Shown here piece after piece: positions 11,007 to 23,589 of a DNA stretch of 64,000 bases. The stretch is from the NCBI GenBank assembly GCA_031769625.1, contig JAUIMM010002327.1, positions 1-64,000 on the forward strand. The letters are read 5' to 3'. A program made the translations under genes and the position numbers. The stretch comes from Taudactylus pleione. Its lineage: Eukaryota > Chordata > Amphibia > Anura > Myobatrachidae. Under the pieces are notes generated by a model. That model did not search any database. It was not told the DNA's origin and saw only the letters and a program-made list of their open reading frames with translations. Each line of letters begins with the position of its first letter. The stretch's first letter is position 1.

Positions 11007-14000
11007 GCGTTTAAGAGAAAACAGCAAATGCACGTTTTAGGCCAAAATGCTTTGAAAGCAATGGAAACAACAAAAGCGCATACTTTGTGTTATCTCCACT
11101 TGTAGCAAACACAGACAGCTCAAAATTTCACTGGATGTGTTGAAGACCAAGACCCACAAATGTGATGTGAAATGGTTTTTCTCCCATGTTGCGTTTAAGA
11201 GAAAACAGCAAATGCACGTTTTAGGCCAAAATGCATTGAAAGCAATGGAAACAACAAAAGCGCAATATTGGTGTTATCTTCTCTTGTAGCAAACACAGGC
11301 AGCTCAAAATTTCACTGGATGTGTTGAAGACCAAGACCAACAAATGTGATGTGAAATGGTTTTTCTCCCATGTTGCGTTTAAGAGAAAACAGCAAATGCA
11401 CGTTTTAGGCCAAAATGCATTGAAAGCAATGGAAATAACAAAAGTGCATATGTTGTGTTATCTCCTCTTGTAGCAAACACAAACAGCTCCAAATTTCACT
11501 GGATGTGTTGAAGACCAAGACCCACAAATGTGATGTGAAATGGTTTTTCTCCCATGTTGCGTTTAAGAGAAAACAGCAAATGCACGTTTTAGGCCAAAAT
11601 GCTTTGAAAGCTATGGAAACAACAAAAGCGCATACTTTGTGTTATCTCCACTTGTAGCAAACACAGACAGCTCAAAATTTCACTGGATGTGTTGAAGACC
11701 AAGACCCACAAATGTGATGTGAAATGGTTTTTCTCCCATGTTGCGTTTAAGAGAAAACAGCAATTGCTCGTTTTAGGCAAAAATGCATTGAAAGCAATGG
11801 AACCAACAAAAGCGCATACTTTGTGTTATCTCCTCTTGTAGCAAACACAGACAGCTCAAAATTTCACTGGATGTGTTGAAGACCAAGACCAACAAATTTG
11901 ATGTGAAATGGTTTTTCTCCCATGTTGCGTTTAAGAGAAAACAGCAAATGCACGTTTTAGGCCAAAAAGCATTGAAAGCAATGGAAATAACAAAAGTGCA
12001 TATGTTGTGTTATCTCCTCTTGTAGCAAACACAAACAGCTCAAAATTTCACTGGATGTCTTGAAGACCAAGACCCACAAATATGATGTGAAATGGTTTTT
12101 CTCCCATGTTGCATTTAAGAGAAAACAGCAATTGCTCGTTTTAGGCAAAAATGCATTGAAAGCAATGGAACAAACAAAAGCGCATACTTTGTGTTATCTC
12201 CTCTTGTAGCAAACACAGACAGCTCAAAATTTCACTGGATGTGTTGAAGACCAAGACCCACAAATGTGATGTGAAATGGTTTTTCTCCCATGTTGCGTTT
12301 AAGAGAAAACAGCAATTGCACGTTTTAGGCCAAAATGCATTGAAAGCAATGGAAACAACAAAAGCGCATACTTTGTGTTATCTCCTCTTGTAGCAAACAC
12401 AGGCAGCTCAAAATTTCACTGGATGTGTTGAAGACCAAGACCAACAAATGTGATGTGAAATGGTTTTTCTCCCATGTTGCGTTTAAGAGAAAACAGCAAA
12501 TGCACGTTTTAGGCCAAAATGCTTTGAAAGCAATGGAAACAACAAAAGCGCATACTTTGTGTTATCTCCACTTGTAGCAAACACAGACAGCTCAAAATTT
12601 CACTGGATGTGTTGAAGACCAAGACCCACAAATGTGATGTGAAATGGTTTTTCTCCCATGTTGCGTTTAAGAGAAAACAGCAAATGCACGTTTTAGGCCA
12701 AAATGCATTGAAAGCAATGGAAACAACAAAAGCGCATACTTTGTGTTATCTCCACTTGTAGCAAACACAGACAGCTCAAAATTTCACTGGATGTGTTGAA
12801 GACCAAGACCCACAAATGTGATGTGAAATGGTTTTTCTCCCATGTTGCGTTTAAGAGAAAACAGCAATTGCACTTCATAAGGCCAAAATGCATTGAAAAC
12901 AATGGAAACAACAAAAGCGCATACTTTGTGTTATCTCCTCTTGTAGCAAACACAGGCAGCTCAAAATTTAACTGGATGTGTTGAAGACCAAGACTAACAA
13001 ATGTGATGTGAAATGGTTTTTCTCCCATGTTGCGTTTAAGAGAAAACAGCAAATGCACGTTTTAGGCCAAAATGCTTTGAAAGCAATGGAAACAACAAAA
13101 GCGCATACTTTGTGTTATCTTCTCTTGTAGCAAACACAGGCAGCTCAAAATTTCACTGGATGTGTTGAAGACCAAGACCAACAAATGTGATGTGAAATGG
13201 TTTTTCTCCCATGTTGCGTTTAAGAGAAAACAGCAAATGCACGTTTTAGGCCAAAATGCATTGAAAGCAATGGAAATAACAAAAGTGAATATGTTGTGTT
13301 ATCTCCTCTTGTAGCAAACACAAACAGCTCAAAATTTCACTGGATGTGTTGAAGACCAAGACCCACAAATGTGATGTGAAATGGTTTTTCTCCCATGTTG
13401 CGTTTAAGAGAAAACAGCAAATGCACGTTTTAGGCCAAAATGCTTTGAAAGCTATGGAAACAACAAAAGCGCATACTTTGTGTTATCTCCACTTGTAGCA
13501 AACACAGACAGCTCAAAATTTCACTGGATGTGTTGAAGACCAAGACCCACAAATGTGATGTGAAATGGTTTTTCTCCCATGTTGCGTTTAAGAGAAAACA
13601 GCAATTGCTCGTTTTAGGCAAAAATGCATTGAAAGCAATGGAACCAACAAAAGCGCATACTTTGTGTTATCTCCTCTTGTAGCAAACACAGACAGCTCAA
13701 AATTTCACTGGATGTGTTGAAGACCAAGACCAACAAATTTGATGTGAAATGGTTTTTCTCCCATGTTGCGTTTAAGAGAAAACAGCAAATGCACGTTTTA
13801 GGCCAAAATGCATTGAAAGCAATGGAAATAACAAAAGTGCATATGTTGTGTTATCTCCTCTTGTAGCAAACACAAACAGCTCAAAATTTCACTGGATGTC
13901 TTGAAGACCAAGACCCACAAATATGATGTGAAATGGTTTTTCTCCCATGTTGCATTTAAGAGAAAACAGCAATTGCTCGTTTTAGGCAAAAATGCATTGA

Positions 14001-16786
14001 AAGCAATGGAACAAACAAAAGCGCATACTTTGTGTTATCTCCTCTTGTAGCAAACACAGACAGCTCAAAATTTCACTGGATGTGTTGAAGACCAAGACCC
14101 ACAAATGTGATGTGAAATGGTTTTTCTCCCATGTTGCGTTTAAGAGAAAACAGCAATTGCACGTTTTAGGCCAAAATGCATTGAAAGCAATGGAAACAAC
14201 AAAAGCGCATACTTTGTGTTATCTCCTCTTGTAGCAAACACAGGCAGCTCAAAATTTCACTGGATGTGTTGAAGACCAAGACCAACAAATGTGATGTGAA
14301 ATGGTTTTTCTCCCATGTTGCGTTTAAGAGAAAACAGCAAATGCACGTTTTAGGCCAAAATGCTTTGAAAGCAATGGAAACAACAAAAGCGCATACTTTG
14401 TGTTATCTCCACTTGTAGCAAACACAGACAGCTCAAAATTTCACTGGATGTGTTGAAGACCAAGACCCACAAATGTGATGTGAAATGGTTTTTCTCCCAT
14501 GTTGCGTTTAAGAGAAAACAGCAAATGCACGTTTTAGGCCAAAATGCATTGAAAGCAATGGAAACAACAAAAGCGCATACTTTGTGTTATCTCCACTTGT
14601 AGCAAACACAGACAGCTCAAAATTTCACTGGATGTGTTGAAGACCAAGACCCACAAATGTGATGTGAAATGGTTTTTCTCCCATGTTGCGTTTAAGAGAA
14701 AACAGCAATTGCACTTTTTAGGCCAAAATGCATTGAAAACAATGGAAACAACAAAAGCGCATACTTTGTGTTATCTCCTCTTGTAGCAAACACAGGCAGC
14801 TCAAAATTTAACTGGATGTGTTGAAGACCAAGACTAACAAATGTGATGTGAAATGGTTTTTCTCCCATGTTGCGTTTTAGAGAAAACAGCAAATGCACGT
14901 TTTAGGCCAAAATGCTTTGAAAGCAATGGAAACAACAAAAGCGCATACTTTGTGTTATCTCCACTTGTAGCAAACACAGACAGCTCAAAATTTCACTGGA
15001 TGTGTTGAAGACCAAGACCCACAAATGTGATGTGAAATGGTTTTTCTCCCATGTTGCGTTTAAGAGAAAACAGCAATTGCTCGTTTTAGGCCAAAATGCA
15101 TTGAAAGCAATGGAAACAACAAAAGCGCATACTTTGTGTTATCTTCTCTTGTAGCAAACACAGGCAGCTCAAAATTTCACTGGATGTGTTGAAGACCAAG
15201 ACCAACAAATGTGATGTGAAATGGTTTTTCTCCCATGTTGCGTTTAAGAGAAAACAGCAAATGCACGTTTTAGGCCAAAATGCTTTGAAAGCAATGGAAA
15301 CAACAAAAGCGCATACTTTGTGTTATCTCCACTTGTAGCAAACACAGACAGCTCAAAATTTCACTGGATGTGTTGAAGACCAAGACCCACAAATGTTATG
15401 TGAAATGGTTTTTCTCCCATGTTGCGTTTAAGAGAAAACAGCAAATGCACGTTTTAGGCCAAAATGCATTGAAAGCAATGGAAATAACAAAAGTGCATAT
15501 GTTGTGTTATCTCCTCTTGTAGCAAACACAAACAGCTCAAAATTTCACTGGATGTCTTGAAGACCAAGACCCACAAATATGATGTGAAATGGTTTTTCTC
15601 CCATGTTGCATTTAAGAGAAAACAGCAATTGCTCGTTTTAGGCAAAAATGCATTGAAAGCAATGGAACAAACAAAAGCGCATACTTTGTGTTATCTCCTC
15701 TTGTAGCAAACACAGACAGCTCAAAATTTCACTGGATGTGTTGAAGACCAAGACCCACAAATGTGATGTGAAATGGTTTTTCTCCCATGTTGCGTTTAAG
15801 AGAAAACAGCAATTGCACGTTTTAGGCCAAAATGCATTGAAAGCAATGGAAACAACAAAAGCGCATACTTTGTGTTATCTCCTCTTGTAGCAAACACAGG
15901 CAGCTCAAAATTTCACTGGATGTGTTGAAGACCAAGACCAACAAATGTGATGTGAAATGGTTTTTCTCCCATGTTGCGTTTAAGAGAAAACAGCAAATGC
16001 ACGTTTTAGGCCAAAATGCTTTGAAAGCAATGGAAACAACAAAAGCGCATACTTTGTGTTATCTCCACTTGTAGCAAACACAGACAGCTCAAAATTTCAC
16101 TGGATGTGTTGAAGACCAAGACCCACAAATGTGATGTGAAATGGTTTTTCTCCCATGTTGCGTTTAAGAGAAAACAGCAAATGCACGTTTTAGGCCAAAA
16201 TGCATTGAAAGCAATGGAAACAACAAAAGCGCATACTTTGTGTTATCTCCACTTGTAGCAAACACAGACAGCTCAAAATTTCACTGGATGTGTTGAAGAC
16301 CAAGACCCACAAATGTGATGTGAAATGGTTTTTCTCCCATGTTGCGTTTAAGAGAAAACAGCAATTGCACTTTTTAGGCCAAAATGCATTGAAAACAATG
16401 GAAACAACAAAAGCGCATACTTTGTGTTATCTCCTCTTGTAGCAAACACAGGCAGCTCAAAATTTAACTGGATGTGTTGAAGACCAAGACTAACAAATGT
16501 GATGTGAAATGGTTTTTCTCCCATGTTGCGTTTTAGAGAAAACAGCAAATGCACGTTTTAGGCCAAAATGCTTTGAAAGCAATGGAAACAACAAAAGCGC
16601 ATACTTTGTGTTATCTCCACTTGTAGCAAACACAGACAGCTCAAAATTTCACTGGATGTGTTGAAGACCAAGACCCACAAATGTGATGTGAAATGGTTTT
16701 TCTCCCATGTTGCGTTTAAGAGAAAACAGCAATTGCTCGTTTTAGGCCAAAATGCATTGAAAGCAATGGAAACAACAAAAGCGCAT
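10530..16786. repeat. 34-mer HOR unit of 6,257 bp, copy 1
   Basis: This unit is followed directly by a second copy at an offset of 6,257 bp (34 x 184 plus 1). The extra base is in cacttcataagg at 12871. Private marks shared by both copies include gcgcaatattgg (about 11261/17518), gctccaaattt (about 11487/17744), ccaaaaagcattg (about 11965/18222), gtgaatatg (about 13285/19542) and aatgttatg (about 15394/21651). The left boundary is set by gcacat (10525) facing gcgcat (16782). The unit itself contains nested 10-mer and 9-mer duplications. Confidence 0.88.
11275..14720. repeat. Nested 10-mer pair, offset 1,841 bp (in 34-mer copy 1)
   Basis: From about 11275 the monomer order recurs 1,841 bp later (10 x 184 plus 1; the extra base is the insertion at 12871). 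The pair shares the ggaaat monomers, the atttga monomer (about 11896/13737) and the caaaca/gtcttg/gacccac/atatga hybrid monomer. Differences: gtgcatatg versus gtgaatatg, ctccaaattt versus ctcaaaattt, ccaaaaagc versus ccaaaatgc, and cacttcataagg (12871) versus cactttttagg (about 14711). The same arrangement recurs in copy 2 from about 17532. Confidence 0.7.
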
Positions 16787-16946
16787 ACTTTGTGTTATCT
16801 TCTCTTGTAGCAAACACAGGCAGCTCAAAATTTCACTGGATGTGTTGAAGACCAAGACCAACAAATGTGATGTGAAATGGTTTTTCTCCCATGTTGCGTT
16901 TAAGAGAAAACAGCAAATGCACGTTTTAGGCCAAAATGCTTTGAAA
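13745..16946. repeat. Nested 9-mer tandem pair, 1,656 bp (in 34-mer copy 1)
   Basis: About 13745-15400 is followed directly by a second copy from about 15401 to 16946. Both contain the ggaaat/gtgcatatg/caaaca monomer, the cactttttagg plus gaaaacaatgg monomer (about 14710 and 16366) with atttaactgg and gactaac, and the gcgttttagag change (about 14871 and 16527). The copies meet head to tail, so this is a simple tandem duplication inside the larger unit. Confidence 0.78.
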
Positions 16947-19900
16947 GCTATGGAAACAACAAAAGCGCATACTTTGTGTTATCTCCACTTGTAGCAAACA
17001 CAGACAGCTCAAAATTTCACTGGATGTGTTGAAGACCAAGACCCACAAATGTGATGTGAAATGGTTTTTCTCCCATGTTGCGTTTAAGAGAAAACAGCAA
17101 TTGCTCGTTTTAGGCAAAAATGCATTGAAAGCAATGGAACCAACAAAAGCGCATACTTTGTGTTATCTCCTCTTGTAGCAAACACAGACAGCTCAAAATT
17201 TCACTGGATGTGTTGAAGACCAAGACCCACAAATGTGATGTGAAATGGTTTTTCTCCCATGTTGCGTTTAAGAGAAAACAGCAAATGCACGTTTTAGGCC
17301 AAAATGCTTTGAAAGCAATGGAAACAACAAAAGCGCATACTTTGTGTTATCTCCACTTGTAGCAAACACAGACAGCTCAAAATTTCACTGGATGTGTTGA
17401 AGACCAAGACCCACAAATGTGATGTGAAATGGTTTTTCTCCCATGTTGCGTTTAAGAGAAAACAGCAAATGCACGTTTTAGGCCAAAATGCATTGAAAGC
17501 AATGGAAACAACAAAAGCGCAATATTGGTGTTATCTTCTCTTGTAGCAAACACAGGCAGCTCAAAATTTCACTGGATGTGTTGAAGACCAAGACCAACAA
17601 ATGTGATGTGAAATGGTTTTTCTCCCATGTTGCGTTTAAGAGAAAACAGCAAATGCACGTTTTAGGCCAAAATGCATTGAAAGCAATGGAAATAACAAAA
17701 GTGCATATGTTGTGTTATCTCCTCTTGTAGCAAACACAAACAGCTCCAAATTTCACTGGATGTGTTGAAGACCAAGACCCACAAATGTGATGTGAAATGG
17801 TTTTTCTCCCATGTTGCGTTTAAGAGAAAACAGCAAATGCACGTTTTAGGCCAAAATGCTTTGAAAGCTATGGAAACAACAAAAGCGCATACTTTGTGTT
17901 ATCTCCACTTGTAGCAAACACAGACAGCTCAAAATTTCACTGGATGTGTTGAAGACCAAGACCCACAAATGTGATGTGAAATGGTTTTTCTCCCATGTTG
18001 CGTTTAAGAGAAAACAGCAATTGCTCGTTTTAGGCAAAAATGCATTGAAAGCAATGGAACCAACAAAAGCGCATACTTTGTGTTATCTCCTCTTGTAGCA
18101 AACACAGACAGCTCAAAATTTCACTGGATGTGTTGAAGACCAAGACCAACAAATTTGATGTGAAATGGTTTTTCTCCCATGTTGCGTTTAAGAGAAAACA
18201 GCAAATGCACGTTTTAGGCCAAAAAGCATTGAAAGCAATGGAAATAACAAAAGTGCATATGTTGTGTTATCTCCTCTTGTAGCAAACACAAACAGCTCAA
18301 AATTTCACTGGATGTCTTGAAGACCAAGACCCACAAATATGATGTGAAATGGTTTTTCTCCCATGTTGCATTTAAGAGAAAACAGCAATTGCTCGTTTTA
18401 GGCAAAAATGCATTGAAAGCAATGGAACAAACAAAAGCGCATACTTTGTGTTATCTCCTCTTGTAGCAAACACAGACAGCTCAAAATTTCACTGGATGTG
18501 TTGAAGACCAAGACCCACAAATGTGATGTGAAATGGTTTTTCTCCCATGTTGCGTTTAAGAGAAAACAGCAATTGCACGTTTTAGGCCAAAATGCATTGA
18601 AAGCAATGGAAACAACAAAAGCGCATACTTTGTGTTATCTCCTCTTGTAGCAAACACAGGCAGCTCAAAATTTCACTGGATGTGTTGAAGACCAAGACCA
18701 ACAAATGTGATGTGAAATGGTTTTTCTCCCATGTTGCGTTTAAGAGAAAACAGCAAATGCACGTTTTAGGCCAAAATGCTTTGAAAGCAATGGAAACAAC
18801 AAAAGCGCATACTTTGTGTTATCTCCACTTGTAGCAAACACAGACAGCTCAAAATTTCACTGGATGTGTTGAAGACCAAGACCCACAAATGTGATGTGAA
18901 ATGGTTTTTCTCCCATGTTGCGTTTAAGAGAAAACAGCAAATGCACGTTTTAGGCCAAAATGCATTGAAAGCAATGGAAACAACAAAAGCGCATACTTTG
19001 TGTTATCTCCACTTGTAGCAAACACAGACAGCTCAAAATTTCACTGGATGTGTTGAAGACCAAGACCCACAAATGTGATGTGAAATGGTTTTTCTCCCAT
19101 GTTGCGTTTAAGAGAAAACAGCAATTGCACTTCATAAGGCCAAAATGCATTGAAAACAATGGAAACAACAAAAGCGCATACTTTGTGTTATCTCCTCTTG
19201 TAGCAAACACAGGCAGCTCAAAATTTAACTGGATGTGTTGAAGACCAAGACTAACAAATGTGATGTGAAATGGTTTTTCTCCCATGTTGCGTTTAAGAGA
19301 AAACAGCAAATGCACGTTTTAGGCCAAAATGCTTTGAAAGCAATGGAAACAACAAAAGCGCATACTTTGTGTTATCTTCTCTTGTAGCAAACACAGGCAG
19401 CTCAAAATTTCACTGGATGTGTTGAAGACCAAGACCAACAAATGTGATGTGAAATGGTTTTTCTCCCATGTTGCGTTTAAGAGAAAACAGCAAATGCACG
19501 TTTTAGGCCAAAATGCATTGAAAGCAATGGAAATAACAAAAGTGAATATGTTGTGTTATCTCCTCTTGTAGCAAACACAAACAGCTCAAAATTTCACTGG
19601 ATGTGTTGAAGACCAAGACCCACAAATGTGATGTGAAATGGTTTTTCTCCCATGTTGCGTTTAAGAGAAAACAGCAAATGCACGTTTTAGGCCAAAATGC
19701 TTTGAAAGCTATGGAAACAACAAAAGCGCATACTTTGTGTTATCTCCACTTGTAGCAAACACAGACAGCTCAAAATTTCACTGGATGTGTTGAAGACCAA
19801 GACCCACAAATGTGATGTGAAATGGTTTTTCTCCCATGTTGCGTTTAAGAGAAAACAGCAATTGCTCGTTTTAGGCAAAAATGCATTGAAAGCAATGGAA

Positions 19901-22900
19901 CCAACAAAAGCGCATACTTTGTGTTATCTCCTCTTGTAGCAAACACAGACAGCTCAAAATTTCACTGGATGTGTTGAAGACCAAGACCAACAAATTTGAT
20001 GTGAAATGGTTTTTCTCCCATGTTGCGTTTAAGAGAAAACAGCAAATGCACGTTTTAGGCCAAAATGCATTGAAAGCAATGGAAATAACAAAAGTGCATA
20101 TGTTGTGTTATCTCCTCTTGTAGCAAACACAAACAGCTCAAAATTTCACTGGATGTCTTGAAGACCAAGACCCACAAATATGATGTGAAATGGTTTTTCT
20201 CCCATGTTGCATTTAAGAGAAAACAGCAATTGCTCGTTTTAGGCAAAAATGCATTGAAAGCAATGGAACAAACAAAAGCGCATACTTTGTGTTATCTCCT
20301 CTTGTAGCAAACACAGACAGCTCAAAATTTCACTGGATGTGTTGAAGACCAAGACCCACAAATGTGATGTGAAATGGTTTTTCTCCCATGTTGCGTTTAA
20401 GAGAAAACAGCAATTGCACGTTTTAGGCCAAAATGCATTGAAAGCAATGGAAACAACAAAAGCGCATACTTTGTGTTATCTCCTCTTGTAGCAAACACAG
20501 GCAGCTCAAAATTTCACTGGATGTGTTGAAGACCAAGACCAACAAATGTGATGTGAAATGGTTTTTCTCCCATGTTGCGTTTAAGAGAAAACAGCAAATG
20601 CACGTTTTAGGCCAAAATGCTTTGAAAGCAATGGAAACAACAAAAGCGCATACTTTGTGTTATCTCCACTTGTAGCAAACACAGACAGCTCAAAATTTCA
20701 CTGGATGTGTTGAAGACCAAGACCCACAAATGTGATGTGAAATGGTTTTTCTCCCATGTTGCGTTTAAGAGAAAACAGCAAATGCACGTTTTAGGCCAAA
20801 ATGCATTGAAAGCAATGGAAACAACAAAAGCGCATACTTTGTGTTATCTCCACTTGTAGCAAACACAGACAGCTCAAAATTTCACTGGATGTGTTGAAGA
20901 CCAAGACCCACAAATGTGATGTGAAATGGTTTTTCTCCCATGTTGCGTTTAAGAGAAAACAGCAATTGCACTTTTTAGGCCAAAATGCATTGAAAACAAT
21001 GGAAACAACAAAAGCGCATACTTTGTGTTATCTCCTCTTGTAGCAAACACAGGCAGCTCAAAATTTAACTGGATGTGTTGAAGACCAAGACTAACAAATG
21101 TGATGTGAAATGGTTTTTCTCCCATGTTGCGTTTTAGAGAAAACAGCAAATGCACGTTTTAGGCCAAAATGCTTTGAAAGCAATGGAAACAACAAAAGCG
21201 CATACTTTGTGTTATCTCCACTTGTAGCAAACACAGACAGCTCAAAATTTCACTGGATGTGTTGAAGACCAAGACCCACAAATGTGATGTGAAATGGTTT
21301 TTCTCCCATGTTGCGTTTAAGAGAAAACAGCAATTGCTCGTTTTAGGCCAAAATGCATTGAAAGCAATGGAAACAACAAAAGCGCATACTTTGTGTTATC
21401 TTCTCTTGTAGCAAACACAGGCAGCTCAAAATTTCACTGGATGTGTTGAAGACCAAGACCAACAAATGTGATGTGAAATGGTTTTTCTCCCATGTTGCGT
21501 TTAAGAGAAAACAGCAAATGCACGTTTTAGGCCAAAATGCTTTGAAAGCAATGGAAACAACAAAAGCGCATACTTTGTGTTATCTCCACTTGTAGCAAAC
21601 ACAGACAGCTCAAAATTTCACTGGATGTGTTGAAGACCAAGACCCACAAATGTTATGTGAAATGGTTTTTCTCCCATGTTGCGTTTAAGAGAAAACAGCA
21701 AATGCACGTTTTAGGCCAAAATGCATTGAAAGCAATGGAAATAACAAAAGTGCATATGTTGTGTTATCTCCTCTTGTAGCAAACACAAACAGCTCAAAAT
21801 TTCACTGGATGTCTTGAAGACCAAGACCCACAAATATGATGTGAAATGGTTTTTCTCCCATGTTGCATTTAAGAGAAAACAGCAATTGCTCGTTTTAGGC
21901 AAAAATGCATTGAAAGCAATGGAACAAACAAAAGCGCATACTTTGTGTTATCTCCTCTTGTAGCAAACACAGACAGCTCAAAATTTCACTGGATGTGTTG
22001 AAGACCAAGACCCACAAATGTGATGTGAAATGGTTTTTCTCCCATGTTGCGTTTAAGAGAAAACAGCAATTGCACGTTTTAGGCCAAAATGCATTGAAAG
22101 CAATGGAAACAACAAAAGCGCATACTTTGTGTTATCTCCTCTTGTAGCAAACACAGGCAGCTCAAAATTTCACTGGATGTGTTGAAGACCAAGACCAACA
22201 AATGTGATGTGAAATGGTTTTTCTCCCATGTTGCGTTTAAGAGAAAACAGCAAATGCACGTTTTAGGCCAAAATGCTTTGAAAGCAATGGAAACAACAAA
22301 AGCGCATACTTTGTGTTATCTCCACTTGTAGCAAACACAGACAGCTCAAAATTTCACTGGATGTGTTGAAGACCAAGACCCACAAATGTGATGTGAAATG
22401 GTTTTTCTCCCATGTTGCGTTTAAGAGAAAACAGCAAATGCACGTTTTAGGCCAAAATGCATTGAAAGCAATGGAAACAACAAAAGCGCATACTTTGTGT
22501 TATCTCCACTTGTAGCAAACACAGACAGCTCAAAATTTCACTGGATGTGTTGAAGACCAAGACCCACAAATGTGATGTGAAATGGTTTTTCTCCCATGTT
22601 GCGTTTAAGAGAAAACAGCAATTGCACTTTTTAGGCCAAAATGCATTGAAAACAATGGAAACAACAAAAGCGCATACTTTGTGTTATCTCCTCTTGTAGC
22701 AAACACAGGCAGCTCAAAATTTAACTGGATGTGTTGAAGACCAAGACTAACAAATGTGATGTGAAATGGTTTTTCTCCCATGTTGCGTTTTAGAGAAAAC
22801 AGCAAATGCACGTTTTAGGCCAAAATGCTTTGAAAGCAATGGAAACAACAAAAGCGCATACTTTGTGTTATCTCCACTTGTAGCAAACACAGACAGCTCA

Positions 22901-23043
22901 AAATTTCACTGGATGTGTTGAAGACCAAGACCCACAAATGTGATGTGAAATGGTTTTTCTCCCATGTTGCATTTAAGAGAAAACAGCAATTGCTCGTTTT
23001 AGGCCAAAATGCATTGAAAGCAATGGAAACAACAAAAGCGCAT
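16787..23043. repeat. 34-mer HOR unit of 6,257 bp, copy 2
   Basis: It repeats copy 1 monomer by monomer, including the 1-bp insertion in cacttcataagg at 19128 and all the rare marks listed for copy 1. The only difference I noticed by eye is gcattt near 22971 against gcgttt near 16714, which is a CpG-type transition. A third copy seems to begin but breaks off near 23200, where gctttgaaagcaatgg replaces gctttgaaagctatgg and the order switches to the nested 9-mer. Such low divergence implies a very recent event, or an assembly duplication. Confidence 0.88.
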
Positions 23044-23313
23044 ACTTTGTGTTATCTTCTCTTGTAGCAAACACAGGCAGCTCAAAATTTCACTGGATGT
23101 GTTGAAGACCAAGACCAACAAATGTGATGTGAAATGGTTTTTCTCCCATGTTGCGTTTAAGAGAAAACAGCAAATGCACGTTTTAGGCCAAAATGCTTTG
23201 AAAGCAATGGAAACAACAAAAGCGCATACTTTGTGTTATCTCCACTTGTAGCAAACACAGACAGCTCAAAATTTCACTGGATGTGTTGAAGACCAAGACC
23301 CACAAATGTTATG
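20002..23313. repeat. Nested 9-mer tandem pair, 1,656 bp (in 34-mer copy 2)
   Basis: This is the counterpart of the 13.7-16.9 kb pair, displaced by 6,257 bp. Here the second 9-mer runs to its full length, because the aatgttatg mark at 21651 recurs at 23308, one 9-mer later. A third 9-mer starts but diverges by about 23390 (ggaaac/gcgcat instead of ggaaat/gtgcat). The nested duplication is present in both 34-mers, so it most simply predates the 34-mer duplication. Confidence 0.78.
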
Positions 23314-23589
23314 TGAAATGGTTTTTCTCCCATGTTGCGTTTAAGAGAAAACAGCAAATGCACGTTTTAGGCCAAAATGCATTGAAAGCAATGGAAACAA
23401 CAAAAGCGCATACTTTGTGATATCTCCTCTTGTAGCAAACACAGACAGCTCAAAATTTCACTGGATGTGTTGAAGACCAATACCCACAAATGTGATGTGA
23501 AATGGTTTTTCTCCCATGTTGCGTTTAAGAGAAAACAGCAATTGCTGGTTTTAGGCAAAAATGTATTGAAAGCAATGGAACCAACAAAA

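Noticed and set aside
12693..13058. 121-aa minus-strand ORF (and its copy at 18950-19315) as a possible gene
   Set aside because: It is two satellite translations from different frames joined at the 1-bp insertion in cacttcataagg. The unit is non-coding in every other copy and frames shift at each monomer.
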